Made by a program: the position numbers and the translations under genes
Shown: piece after piece, positions 12,578 through 22,824 of the stretch
Layout: every line of letters begins with the position of its first letter
Numbering within the stretch: the stretch's first letter is position 1
DNA from: Mesostigma viride
Lineage: Eukaryota; Streptophyta; Mesostigmatophyceae; Mesostigmatales; Mesostigmataceae
Length of the DNA: 64,000 bases
Reading direction: 5' to 3'
NCBI GenBank assembly: GCA_009746045.1
Contig: RPFO01000213.1
Coordinates: forward strand, 536,564-600,563
The notes under the pieces: generated by a model
Database searches by the model: none
What the model was told of the DNA's origin: nothing
The model's input: only the letters and a program-made list of their open reading frames with translations

Positions 12578-12825
12578 AACGCAACCTAAGAGCCAGTATT
12601 ATTGTTGTCCATGAATAAAGACAATCATGATGAATTATGAACCCAATGGTCCGACGCATCAGAAAGCTGAGCACACGCAAGTGTGTCCAGCTTAACTTTA
12701 TATAATGCCCATGATACACGTCAAGAAGACAATTACCATACATGGTGGTGCCATCCCACATACATTTCACAATGCAACTGTCATGCTCCTGTCACAATAA
12801 ACAACTAGACCGGTAGGACTGTTTG

Positions 12826-13029
12826 CATCCATCCATCCATCCATCCATCCATCCATCCATCCATCTATCTATCCATCCATCCATCCATCCATCCATCCAT
12901 CCATCCATCCATCCATCCATCCATCCATCCATCCATCCATCCATCCATCCATCCATCCATCCATCCATCCATCCATCCATCCATCCATCCATCCATCCAT
13001 CCATCCATCCATCCATTCATCCATCCATC
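12826..13029. repeat. (ATCC)n microsatellite, ~200 bp
   Basis: About 50 units of ATCC with rare substitutions (TCTATCTA near 12863, ATTC near 13015). Flanks are CTGTTTGCA on the left and ATCGGGGTTAA on the right. The same flanks surround a four-unit ATCC tract at 63693-63711, so the microsatellite is part of a dispersed repeat and has expanded here. The long WMDG/HPSI open frames are artefacts of the repeat. Confidence 0.95.
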
Positions 13030-14145
13030 GGGGTTAAATTTAGCGACGCCGGCCAGGCAGCTGCTGTGAGCTCCTGGTCCTTGTCGCAACTGTTAGGACC
13101 TAGGTCGCGTAGCTTGCAACCTTTGCTCCTCGCCCCAGGTAACGCTCTCGCTGGCTTGCTCACTCCAAGTGACAACCACGGTGCGTCGGCAAAGAACTGC
13201 CTTGACCTGCCTCAGGCCATAGCTTTATGTTACCTCATTTCCATCGTGCCCTAAGGCATCTCCCGTCGGCCTCGCACAGTGCACCGCTACCTTGCCAGAG
13301 CTCGGCTTACCGCTACCTTGCATCCTCGCTGCAGGCAGCGTTAAGGACCTCTGACATCCTGTGACTAGGTATCACCAGTACTTCCTGTCACAGCTCTGCA
13401 CGGATGCGTATCCTTGCAGAGCCCGCGACTGGCCTACTGGTCTCTACTTAGCCACAGGACCGTTGCGTCCTCAGCCTCCGTGGACCTTAGTCACGTGATG
13501 GTCCAGGCTAAGCCTGTGCAGGCCCTGCCTGCCACGTGTCCTGTCCACGGCGACCTCGGTGTGCACTGCCGCCGCCGCCGGTCGGCAGTACTTCGGGGCC
13601 TGATAACTCTCACGTCCCTTGTCTGTTTCAGGCGGTCAGTACGGCGTTAGAAAGGTCTCCTCATCCTGCATCCAACTAGCACATTGGCGTCCCAATATGC
13701 TAACTCCAACCCTTTCTTGTTTTGGAGGCTGGACCAGCCTGAGATTCCAATCAGCCATGCTCACTCATGCCACAGACTCCTGACCTCTCCCAGTTAGATA
13801 TAGATGTACGTCGGAGACATTGGGGGACTCAGTGTGAGAATGATGGATGCAGCAACGCCAGGGATCGGGCGTTCCTTGTCATTATTCACTCCATATGTGG
13901 GCACACATTATATATGTCGTGGGCACATCACTCACACGAGTTCCCTAGGACAACTGGACTACGCTCAATTGTCAGCCACGTGTCCAGGTTCTAGAGGCTT
14001 CTAGACCTGGAGCAACGTTACTACGCACAACGTCCACTAGACTAGTTGCTAGCTACGTAACTTGCGTACACGTGTGTGCGTCGCGCCACAACCGGCGCTC
14101 GGCACCGTTATTCAGTCTCCGCCAGAATAACTCCGGTCACATTAT
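13030..14145. other. No gene; flank of the gypsy element
   Basis: C-rich sequence with no frame above 80 codons and no domain. The gypsy element inserted at its right edge: the duplicated site ATGTT is at 14146-14150, and its partner is at 54993-54997. The pre-insertion locus therefore continues at 54998. Confidence 0.5.
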
Positions 14146-14150
14146 ATGTT

Positions 14151-14744
14151 TGTTGCATCCCAAGGCAACAATACTGTAGCAGGATAAAGTGATCAACGTG
14201 TGACAGTCCGCCGCTGGAAGCGGACAAAATGGACAAGTATTTTTAGAGTTAGCTTGTGCCGATCGGAGGGGACCGGCCCGGTCACTGTCCGTTTGGTGTG
14301 GTAGAAGTATAGTCGTGGCACACTATTTTGTACACTTCTGAGTCGACCAAGAGTCGTCAGATATTTTGTGTGTGTGCCAAACGACCCGAAGTGTGTGATC
14401 TATGTTTGTTCAGGGCCGGTTGGCCCGGTGTCTGTTCGTGTGGTCAAGAGACAAGTTGTAGCGCGTGGCGGCGACGCACGCCACGCGGTTGTCAAAGTAT
14501 ATGGATGGGGAAGGTGGCCCAACCTTCCCACGCGTTCATGCTTCCTGAGCCTGCGTCATCCATTTAGTTCTTCCCCCTCTTGTCCCGATTATAGTTGGCC
14601 CCGGACCCGTTTATTATTAATGAAATAACGACGTTGGCACGCGAGATTTCCAAGTTGCAACCCATTGTCCAACGGGTTAAAGATTCTTTCCTGATACCTT
14701 GATCAGAACCCGGCCCGGGTCTGATCACAGGTCCGGACGTAACA
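14151..14744 (+). repeat. Gypsy 5' LTR
   Basis: A 594-bp direct repeat of 54399-54992. It has canonical TG...CA ends and is preceded by ATGTT. The short open frames inside (14328-14628) recur in the 3' LTR and are not genes. It should hold the promoter and polyadenylation signals. I see no unambiguous TATA box. Confidence 0.95.
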
Positions 14745-14745
14745 T

Positions 14746-14763
14746 TGGACTCGGAGGAGCGCC
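14746..14763 (+). promoter_or_regulatory. Candidate tRNA primer-binding site
   Basis: Immediately after the 5' LTR the sequence reads TGGACTCGGAGGAGCGC. It begins with the TGG expected to pair with a tRNA CCA end, one base past the LTR. I cannot assign the tRNA. Confidence 0.4.
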
Positions 14764-15052
14764 CGTGCTGGACTGCACAGGGCTGCAACGGCCAAACGCG
14801 CCGCATTGAAGTCATTAATTTCATTATTCAATATTCGGTCGTCAGCCGAACTGCCGAAGTCAACGAATCGGGCAAGCTACAAGGTACGCCTAGCCCACTG
14901 AGTTAGATCCCAAGTGCTGCTTCCTAGAGAGGATTCCTAGAGAGGACACCGGATACTCAGTAAAATTTGGCAGATCGAAGCCTTGCAAGCTTTTGATTTT
15001 ACTTAGTGCTAACGTAGTAAATCGAAATCAGATCGCCCCGTTTTTGGAATCT

Positions 15053-15190
15053 TGACGAACCTTTTTGCAGTCTTTTCACGAACCTTTTTGCAGTCTTTTG
15101 ACGAACCTTTTTGCAGTCTTTTGACGAACCTTTTTGCAGTCTTTTGACGAACCTTTTTGCAAGTCTTTTACCGAATCTTTGTAGACTCTT
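15053..15190 (+). repeat. 24-bp tandem repeat in the gypsy leader
   Basis: Five to six copies of a unit containing ACGAACCTTTTTGCAGTC lie in the untranslated leader between the LTR and the first ORF, the last two degenerate. Such leaders can fold for packaging or translation. No function can be read here. The remaining leader (15190-15990) has no gene. Confidence 0.85.
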
Positions 15191-15992
15191 TTGCCCTGTA
15201 AAGGCGCAGCATCTGGACCGGACTTGGCAAATTCTAGTGAAAAATTGGTCGTATCACCTCGGTAGCATTACGGTTAATGGAAGGGCAGGCCCTGCCCGAA
15301 ATTAGACGATTTCTTTAGGTTTTAATCGCCCTTTCCTTTCGAAAACGAATTAGCAAGTAGGGGAGACCCTTCCCTTGCTTGGCCGTAGTTGGAATCGCTC
15401 AAATTGGTGGAATATTGCTTGTTTTTGACCCAGTAAAGCGGAGAGACTTGAGTCGTCAAATTAGAACCACATTGTGTGAACTGGATTGAATTCACACATT
15501 GCTAGTGTCCCTACTGCGAGTCTAGTGCTTAGGAATATTGTAGGAATGATGTCTTGCCCTGGCATGCGCAGTTAGGACCTGTTTGTGTGATTTTGTCTCC
15601 ATTTTCACACGAGACGGCTACGAGCCAGGACGCCAAGGGTCGCCAGCATTGTTTTCTGTTTTTCGTCCATTGGTGAAGGGCCCAAGTGGTGAAGGGCCCA
15701 AGACGGCGACGACCCAGCCACGGCTTCAAGGAGGCCAGCATTCCCCCACTGTACAGGGGAAATGCTGCCGAAATTTCACTAAAAACAGGTGGTAATTGTG
15801 CTGTGGGTTACGGGTTAGTATCACCCCGTTAACCGAGTGGTGTGCATGCTTGCGCTGCTTGTTTGAAACAGGCCTTTGCTACTACCCCCTGAGAAAAACC
15901 TACCCACCCTGCACACGGTCCCCCTCTGGCCCTTTCAGTTACCAAGGTATGTGCTTATGAGTAGTAGCTGTCATTAGTAATATGGTATCATA

Positions 15993-16421
15993 ATGCGTGT
16001 GCCCCAATCTGCTAGCTCTTCCCAATCCTCTGCATCCAATAGTAAGAAACGAGTACCCCGTGATCTTAGTTCCATTTGGCGTCCCAGCGGTACAGGTAGT
16101 AACTACCCCTTCTATGCTGTAATCACCCCTACGTTTGCAGGCATAGTACTTAGTTGGGTTACAGCCAGTAACTTAACCTCAGGGATCCCACAGTGTGAAT
16201 ACCCAGGTTTCCACTCATTGGATGCAGCATATGAATACCTTATAGATAACTTGCGTGCCCCAGAAGGACTCCATAGACGTGGGCACCCGGTCACCAACCC
16301 TACTCGCCGCGCTCGATGTACCCCTGTCATTCCGTCTCCTGAACCGTGTCCCTCTCCTGCCTTGTCACAAGTCACTAGACAAGTAGGACAATCGTCCCAG
16401 CCGTTTACGACATCTAGTTAG
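15993..16421 (+). CDS. Gypsy 5' ORF-a, hybrid-binding-like fold
   Basis: A 142-codon frame in the leader, upstream of gag. Residues about 37-90 resemble the N-terminal RNA/DNA hybrid-binding domain of RNase H1, also found in caulimovirus viroplasmin: PFYAVITPTFAGIVLSW, then a spacer, then a YPGFHSLDAAYEYLID block (family pattern FYAVxxGxxPGIYxSW ... GxxYKSFxxxxEAxxYL). The N-terminus is Ser/Lys-rich and the C-terminus Pro/Ser-rich. If real, it would bind RNA or RNA/DNA hybrids during replication. Gypsy elements do not normally carry it as a separate 5' ORF. The resemblance is from memory of the family pattern, and the key glycine after the first strand is not conserved. Confidence 0.5.
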   Translation: MRVPQSASSSQSSASNSKKRVPRDLSSIWRPSGTGSNYPFYAVITPTFAGIVLSWVTASNLTSGIPQCEYPGFHSLDAAYEYLIDNLRAPEGLHRRGHPVTNPTRRARCTPVIPSPEPCPSPALSQVTRQVGQSSQPFTTSS

Positions 16422-16685
16422 GGAGTACAAGGGTGACGCGTGCCAGTAGTCACCCCCGCCTCGTATTGGGTGGTTAGCAGTACTGATAGAGGGAAAATAA
16501 ACAGGCCATGATAAGGATACAGGCGGTAGACCCGAGTAGTGTTGCTTAATTAAATCATGTTTTATTGTTTCTAATTTGTTTTGGCCTACTTCTTTCTTAG
16601 AGGCCTAAAATCATCAAGTCACTGACCCCAGTGGGCTTGATTTTTATTTCGTGTCGCTATTGTACCCCCAAAATGGTACCCCAGC

Positions 16686-17192
16686 ATGGGGGTCCCCTTT
16701 CCTCGTAAGGGATTATCCCCAAAGGAAATCGACATTCTAACACTGGAAAACGCCTACCCTGGCGAGAAAGCTCGCGAGTTAACGGCCCGGTACCGCGCGG
16801 CTGTCAAGCTCATCCGCAAACGAGTGCACGGCTACGGCGAGTCGTATCATCAGACCGCCCACGCCCATCTAGTTTACCGCGCACTGTTCTCCCACGAGGA
16901 CGACGCAAGTCTTCCTCCATTTGTGGAACCCGCGGCCCCTAACGTCCTCGCGTCACTCGTACTCCCAAAGTCACGCCCGGCCGGCCCGCGGCCTCGGCGT
17001 ACGGCCATCCGCACAATTGGCGGCGGGTACCTCCTCCGTAGTATCTGGGTCATTGAAGCCATCGCGCGCGCCGCACGCCTGGAGCCTGCCCCTACTAGTG
17101 ACTTTACGGTTTCGGCGGCGAGAGTACGTGCACCGTACCTCAGACGGTCCCATGACGGACCCCGTAAATATCGAGGGCTAGAAACGTCTTGA
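16686..17192 (+). CDS. Gypsy 5' ORF-b, unknown
   Basis: A 168-codon frame between ORF-a and gag. The N-terminal half is helical and basic (SPKEIDILTLENAYPGEKAR, RYRAAVKLIRKRVHGYGE). The C-terminal half is Arg/Pro-rich and ends basic. I recognise no domain. It stops about 90 bp before the gag start. The KxxR-rich helix suggests nucleic-acid contact, which is inference only. A 114-codon antisense frame overlaps it and is treated as a shadow. Confidence 0.4.
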   Translation: MGVPFPRKGLSPKEIDILTLENAYPGEKARELTARYRAAVKLIRKRVHGYGESYHQTAHAHLVYRALFSHEDDASLPPFVEPAAPNVLASLVLPKSRPAGPRPRRTAIRTIGGGYLLRSIWVIEAIARAARLEPAPTSDFTVSAARVRAPYLRRSHDGPRKYRGLETS

Positions 17193-17282
17193 CCGTTCTT
17201 CCTTCTATATAGCGGCACTAGTGAGACCCCTTGTGTTTAATTCAATAACTATTAGTAATTAAATTCTTGCGTGCATAAACAA

Positions 17283-19115
17283 ATGGCCGATCATAGTCAA
17301 CATCCGCCTAGGCAGGCAGGAGTAGACAATGCAGACGCTGTGAGTCAGCGTACCCGGTCCCATCAGGCCGGCCAACCCCAGGCACGGCCCCCTCAGCCTG
17401 TCCCTGCACCGGCTGCTAGTGTAGTCCCACCCGAGACCGCTCCTATTAATGACAGGACAGCAAACCAATCCCCTGCGGCTACCGAGCCCACTCTACACCT
17501 TACCCCTGATCAGCCCCAGGTAGCTATCCCTCGCACCTCTCCGGTTGGTCGCGGGCGTGGTGGTGGCAGTGCTAGCCCACAAACCCAGTTACATGTTGGG
17601 CGAATTGTCGGCCAATATCCTGTCGCATCAGTAGCCCCTCGTGCTAGCCTGCGCCCGGGATTGCGTGCTCACCCACCGTCATCTGTGCGTCTGTCCGCCC
17701 CCATCGGTGGTCGGGTAGCACGTCCCGCTATTCCTCGTACAGAGGCCATTTCTGAGCTGGCCAATGGGCCCTATTCCATGGCCCACACTCACACTCGCGT
17801 AGCCGACATTGAGGCTAACGCTGATTTCAGTACCATGCATCCCTCAGATCCCTTGTACGACCATCAATTCTATTATGAGACACACTCTGCTCGCCCTCGG
17901 TCACGCATGGCTACCCGAGGCGCCCGTTCTGCGCCTGGTGTTCCTGCCCGTGCTCCGATCCCGTCCTACGACCCGGTCGACGACGTACCGGACTTGTGTC
18001 CCAGCGACAATGGTGAGGAACCCGCCGACGACAACGCGGGTGATGATTCGCTCCCTCCGTGGGCTCGATATGTTGAGGTGAGTGGTCCCCGCCGTCCTGG
18101 TGGTAAAGACCGCAAACCTCCCGCTTTGCCCACGCTTTCTGTCACTAGACTGACGCTCGATTGTACAGCCCAACAGATTCTTGATTGGAAACACTCATTG
18201 TATCAGGAATTTTCTCTGTGGGAGGAATACCACGATTGGCGTCTGTCTGACTCTGTTAAGATAGGCCTCATTCGCACCCGTGCTCTTGACCGTGCTGTCG
18301 CCTCTCTCCTGGGATGTGAAGAAGTAGCCTCCCATACGTACCCTGGTTCGGTTGCTGAGCTGATGGCGCGCATAGAGCGTCGTTGTATTCCCCCTGACGC
18401 CGACCGCCGCGAGCGGTTGGAATTCGGTCGCCTCCGTCAAGGCCAGCGCCATGTTTCGGCGTATATGACCGACTTTGACCTGCGCCTGGCTCGCCTTAAG
18501 GACGTCTCAGGTGCCGAGGCCCGCGCCCGCTTTCTTGAAGGTTTACACCCAGCACTCCTCGCTGAGGTCTTCCGCCACTTTTCTGAAAGCCGATGGCAGG
18601 ACCTGCAGCTGCGGCAGATTCGCCCCTATCTCCTTCGAGTCGCGGACCTCATCATGCCACAACAACGCACGGCCCGCGCGAGCGTGAATCAGTTAGGCGT
18701 GATTAATGACCCCGACCAGGACGAGTTTGTAGATGAGCTTCAGATCCCCTTGCGTGTGGCCGAGTTGGCTGTGATGGATGCCTCGCGCATCCGCTGCTAT
18801 CACTGTCAGGAAATTGGGCATATCAAGCGTGCTTGCCCTCGTTTCCTTGCCGGCGCCCCGGCTACCGCTCCTACCATGCCGCAGCGCTCTCCGGCTCCGA
18901 CCGGCCGCCCCGTTCCTTTTCAGCGCCCGACCAATACCCTACCAACGGCTGGTCCGACTCAGCGTGCGCAGCGCCCGCTGAATGAGGTGGATGTTCAACC
19001 GCAGGACCCCGCTGGCAGCCTACCAGCCGACGAGCCGCCTTCCGGTCTACTCGGTGGTAAGGCGGTGTTCGACTCTTTCTCCCGTGACCCGCCTTTGGGG
19101 GAGGGGGAAGAGTAG
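17283..19115 (+). CDS. Gypsy Gag polyprotein
   Basis: I place the start at the ATG at 17283, giving 610 codons; an earlier GTG at 17271 is not needed. The first 280 residues are low-complexity (Pro, Arg, Ala). Residues about 285-440 match the Retrotrans_gag capsid pattern, with the characteristic RLRQGQRHVSAYMTDFDLRL block followed by FLEGLHPALLAEV. A single CCHC zinc knuckle follows near residue 505 (CYHCQEIGHIKRAC), then a Pro-rich tail. Gag forms the particle that packages element RNA. The stop at 19113-19115 overlaps the open pol frame by 28 nt in the -1 frame. Confidence 0.9.
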   Translation: MADHSQHPPRQAGVDNADAVSQRTRSHQAGQPQARPPQPVPAPAASVVPPETAPINDRTANQSPAATEPTLHLTPDQPQVAIPRTSPVGRGRGGGSASPQTQLHVGRIVGQYPVASVAPRASLRPGLRAHPPSSVRLSAPIGGRVARPAIPRTEAISELANGPYSMAHTHTRVADIEANADFSTMHPSDPLYDHQFYYETHSARPRSRMATRGARSAPGVPARAPIPSYDPVDDVPDLCPSDNGEEPADDNAGDDSLPPWARYVEVSGPRRPGGKDRKPPALPTLSVTRLTLDCTAQQILDWKHSLYQEFSLWEEYHDWRLSDSVKIGLIRTRALDRAVASLLGCEEVASHTYPGSVAELMARIERRCIPPDADRRERLEFGRLRQGQRHVSAYMTDFDLRLARLKDVSGAEARARFLEGLHPALLAEVFRHFSESRWQDLQLRQIRPYLLRVADLIMPQQRTARASVNQLGVINDPDQDEFVDELQIPLRVAELAVMDASRIRCYHCQEIGHIKRACPRFLAGAPATAPTMPQRSPAPTGRPVPFQRPTNTLPTAGPTQRAQRPLNEVDVQPQDPAGSLPADEPPSGLLGGKAVFDSFSRDPPLGEGEE

Positions 19116-21520
19116 ACCGCCAAGACGGGGGCACCTTGCGGTCAGACCCCGCCCCAGTATTTTTGCCAGTATATACCACGCGACTGGGCGAAGCGACCCC
19201 ACCCTCACCTCCTCGCGTGCGCCCCTTGCTTCTTTTTACAGCAGGACTCCCAGTGCCTGCGACCGTCACCGACCCAACCCTCGCCACCACCGAGGTTATG
19301 ACGGTAAAGCTATTAGTAGATAACGGTGCTGCCTGCACCTTCGTGAGTGATGCCCTTGTACAGCGCCTAGGATTAACTCCAGTCCCACATGATGTTCCTG
19401 TTGCCATCCACTATGCGGATGGGCGAACGAGTGTCTCCACAGGAACTGTGAAGCTGCGACCTGTTGTGAACGGGACCCCAATTGATGTCCTTGCCACTGT
19501 CGGCCCGATTACAGCAGCCGATATATTGCTAGGATTAGACTGGCTGCAAGACAACAAGGTACAGATTAACCATGACACCATGATTGTCTGGTTCCCCGAC
19601 GGCACCCACTGGCTCCCCGACAGGTACTATGATGTTACCCAGGCCACTGTGGTGGACGTTACGCAAGCTGTTGATCCTTGTCATATTCGCTCCCTGGACG
19701 AAGTCCTCATGACCCGTGAGGAACTTCGTGAGCTGGTCAAACAGGAAGGAGAGCTTCAGTGTTTTGTATTGCAGCTTATGGCTGACCCGGCATGCATCGA
19801 TCCCCTCGTCGCTGCTCTGAACGAGATGGGCATAGGATTCACAACAGAGGAACAGGCCCGCTTTGATAAGATCATCGATTCCTCCAAGACGTTTGAGGAG
19901 CGAACACCTGCTTATCCCCCGGCCCGCGCTGTGCTCCATCGCATTCATCTCAAACCAGGTGCGGCACCCACACACTCACCAATGTATAGAATGGGCCCAA
20001 GCGAGCTCAAGGAGCTCAAGCAAATCCTCATTTCCCTGCTAGACTCTGGTCTTATAGAACCCAGTAATAGTCCCTTCTCTGCAGGTGTCCTTCTGGTCCC
20101 CAAGCCCAACGGCAAGTGGCGACTAGTTACGGACTACCGAAAGCTGAATGATATTACCATCAAGTCAAAATACCCCCTTCCTAGGATAGATGACATTTTC
20201 AACAAAGTCCAAGGTGCAACGTGCTTTACTGTCCTAGATTGTGCAGATGGCTTTTGGCAGTTGCGTATCGCTCCCGAAGATTGCGCAAAAACGGCCTTCG
20301 CCACCCCATTCGGCCACTATCAATTCAGAGTAGCAGCCATGGGTCTCTGTAATTCTCCTGCCAGCTTTCAGATGTTGATGAATGAAGTTCTACGTCCTGT
20401 CATGGGCACGTCTCTACTGCCCCAAGTGCCTCAGGACCTCAAAGACCCAGATCCAACTGCTGCTCCTGTCCCCATTGCACCTCACAAACGACAATGCGCT
20501 GTACCATATATGGACGACATCCTCATTTATTCTCGAACCTTTGATGATCATTGTGAGGATGTACAAGCTGTTCTCGACATTATGGAAGCCAACCATTTGT
20601 GGGCCCGCCGAGCCAAGGTTCGTGCTGGCCGAAGTGTACCATTTCTCGGCCACATCCTGTCCGATAAGGGTGTCGCCACAGATCCTGAGAAAATCGCATC
20701 TGTACAAGAATGGCCTGTCCCAACGGACGTCAAGAGCATTCGTAGCTTCCTAGGAATGGCATCCTACTATAGGCGATTTATCCCCCGCTTTGCAACCATT
20801 GCCGCTCCGATTAATCACCTCTTGAAGAAGGACGTGCCCTTTGATTGGACGCCGGAGTGCCAGCAAGCCTTTGACCTTCTCAAGTCCCGTCTGACCACAG
20901 CCCCGGTGCTGATCTTGCCTGACCCCAGCAAACATTTTGTGGTGGCGTGCGATGCCAGCAAGGTGGCCATCGGCGGTGTGCTACTCCAGGACCATGGAAA
21001 CGGCCTACAACCGATAGAGTACATCTCACGCACTATGATTCCTGCAGAGCGCAACTACCCCGTACATCAACAAGAGCTCTTGGCTCTCGTTTACTGCTGT
21101 CATACGTGGAAACACCATCTGCTGGGCGCGCAATTTGATGTGGCCTTGAGTGAGACCAATGAGGCAGACCCGTATCGCCTGATAATTCATACGGACCACC
21201 GCCCTTTAACACACGTGCTGACACAACCCAATCTGGTGCCCCGCATGGCCCGTTGGCTGGAATTTCTAGCCCAGTTTGCCCCTTTTAAAATCCAATATGT
21301 AAAGGGGGCTGAAAACATTGTCCCAGACGCGCTATCCCGGCGCTCTGACTATTTCTTTTACTCTGACATGGACGTGCTGAATACCACAGTGGTCCCCTCT
21401 CCTATCCCAATTGTACCATCCTATGGTGCTACCCCGGACACCGAGGAATATCATGACTTATTTCATGTCCCCATGGCCCTGCCCGACTTGCAGTCCTACT
21501 GTCCTCTTAATTGCGTCTGA
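19088..21520 (+). CDS. Gypsy Pol: protease, reverse transcriptase, RNase H
   Basis: Open from 19088 and probably entered by -1 frameshifting from gag. A retropepsin has its catalytic aspartate in LLVDNGAACTF (D near 19319) and its partner motif ILLGLDWL near 19530. Reverse transcriptase follows (LVPKPNGKWRLVTDYRKLN, VLDCADGFWQL) with the YMDD palm motif at about 20507. RNase H has its first acidic residue in ACDASKVAIGG (about 20951) and DHRPLTH further on. About 30 extra Pro-rich residues sit between the NEVL helix and YMDD, and about 12 extra precede DHRPL. Both are unusual for chromoviruses. The frame ends at 21520, just where integrase opens in another frame. Confidence 0.9.
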   Translation, partial: PAFGGGGRVDRQDGGTLRSDPAPVFLPVYTTRLGEATPPSPPRVRPLLLFTAGLPVPATVTDPTLATTEVMTVKLLVDNGAACTFVSDALVQRLGLTPVPHDVPVAIHYADGRTSVSTGTVKLRPVVNGTPIDVLATVGPITAADILLGLDWLQDNKVQINHDTMIVWFPDGTHWLPDRYYDVTQATVVDVTQAVDPCHIRSLDEVLMTREELRELVKQEGELQCFVLQLMADPACIDPLVAALNEMGIGFTTEEQARFDKIIDSSKTFEERTPAYPPARAVLHRIHLKPGAAPTHSPMYRMGPSELKELKQILISLLDSGLIEPSNSPFSAGVLLVPKPNGKWRLVTDYRKLNDITIKSKYPLPRIDDIFNKVQGATCFTVLDCADGFWQLRIAPEDCAKTAFATPFGHYQFRVAAMGLCNSPASFQMLMNEVLRPVMGTSLLPQVPQDLKDPDPTAAPVPIAPHKRQCAVPYMDDILIYSRTFDDHCEDVQAVLDIMEANHLWARRAKVRAGRSVPFLGHILSDKGVATDPEKIASVQEWPVPTDVKSIRSFLGMASYYRRFIPRFATIAAPINHLLKKDVPFDWTPECQQAFDLLKSRLTTAPVLILPDPSKHFVVACDASKVAIGGVLLQDHGNGLQPIEYISRTMIPAERNYPVHQQELLALVYCCHTWKHHLLGAQFDVALSETNEADPYRLIIHTDHRPLTHVLTQPNLVPRMARWLEFLAQFAPFKIQYVKGAENIVPDALSRRSDYFFYSDMDVLNTTVVPSPIPIVPSYGATPDTEEYHDLFHVPMALPDLQSYCPLNCV

Positions 21521-22824
21521 GGGCAGGTCTATACCTCCGGTAGGGGGGGAGGGATCTGACCCAGAGATTCAAAAACTTTTGCGCGTCCCTCTGTGTCATG
21601 TGGCCAAACAGGTTTATAAACCTTTAGAACCTGTGGGGGAGCCCCTATTATTCGGTAAGGCTGCGGCTGACGTTTTCAAGCCAAAAGCCGACACCGACGT
21701 CGCCATGCCTGACTCTGACCTTGAGCGGCTGATTAGTCGTTTCACGGTAACCGAGCCAGAGGCACAAGCCGCTGTAGCTGCTCACCCCCAACGGATGGGA
21801 GACTATCCTTGTCGGTTCGAGGGAGGTTTTCTGTACGTCCAGCTCCCGTCTGAAGCGTGGAAATTGTACGTTCCAGCCTTATGTCGCCCATCCCTTCTTT
21901 ACGAGCTCCATGACGCTGCTCTGGGCGGTCACAAGGGCTCCCAGCGCCTGGTGGAGATCCTCCGCCGGTCGTACTACTGGCCACATATGCGTCGCGACGC
22001 CGAGGAATACGTTCGTACGTGCCAGTCTTGTCAGATTATGAAGCCCCGTAATACCGGGTCCCAAGCGGAGCCCCAAGAGATCCCTGACCCATTGCGCCCG
22101 TGGGACAGCATTATGATGGACTTCGTAGGCCCATTTAAGAAGTCCCCTAAGGGCAATGCTCAGATCCTTGTTTTTGTGGATCGCCTTACTAGGCGCTGCC
22201 ACTTGGTGCCATGTCCCTTGACCCTCACCTCCCGTGACTGTGCCCTATTATACCTGCAGAACGTTTTCAGATATCATGGTCTTAGCAGGCAGTTCATTGC
22301 TGATCGTGATAAGCTGTTCACTGCCTCTTTCTGGCAAGAGTTCTTCGCAGCCTTGGGCACCAAAGTAAACCTTGGCACCGCCTATTACAGTTCGTCCTCC
22401 CATCTGGTTGAGCGTCTTAACCGTGTGGTTGAGGAGGCCCTCAAGCATTACGTGAGTAGTGATGGTGGTGATTGGGAGGATTACTTACCCCTCATAGAGT
22501 TCTCCCTCAACAACTCTCCACATTCTGCTCATGGGATGACCCCCTTTCTGCTCGATACTGGACAGCACCCGTTGACTCCCACGGATTTGCTGACTAGTCC
22601 CCTTCTTACCCAGGACACACTCAAGCGCAGCACCATTCAAGGAGTGAATGAGCTGTTGAGTAAGATGGTTAAGTCCCATGAGAGCGCAGTGATCGGCTAT
22701 CGTGCCGCTCGACAGAAGTACATGGCCCGCATCCGCGCCTCCCTTGACCGTCGCACTCCGCCTATTCAGGTAGGCGATCTTGTCCTGGTAGAAGGGGGTG
22801 GTTTTACCGGATTAGGATACATTT

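Larger units (their letters stand above)
11072..12698 (-). mobile_element. L-A internal-deletion copy with nested insertions
   Basis: This second L-A copy keeps the 3' segment (11072-11330, matching 1421-1680) fused to the 5' segment (about 11331-11532 and 12578-12698, matching about 6340-6625). The whole protein-coding interior is missing. The fusion point is the shared string ATAGTACAGATGTTT, which occurs at both corresponding places of the first copy (about 1679 and 6343). Deletion between short direct repeats therefore explains it. The 5' segment is interrupted at 11533-12577 by element L-C. The frame here (11165-11431) is the antisense of non-coding termini, not a gene. Confidence 0.75.

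Noticed and set aside
12792-13254. WMDG and HPSI repeat open frames
   Set aside because: Translation of the ATCC microsatellite.
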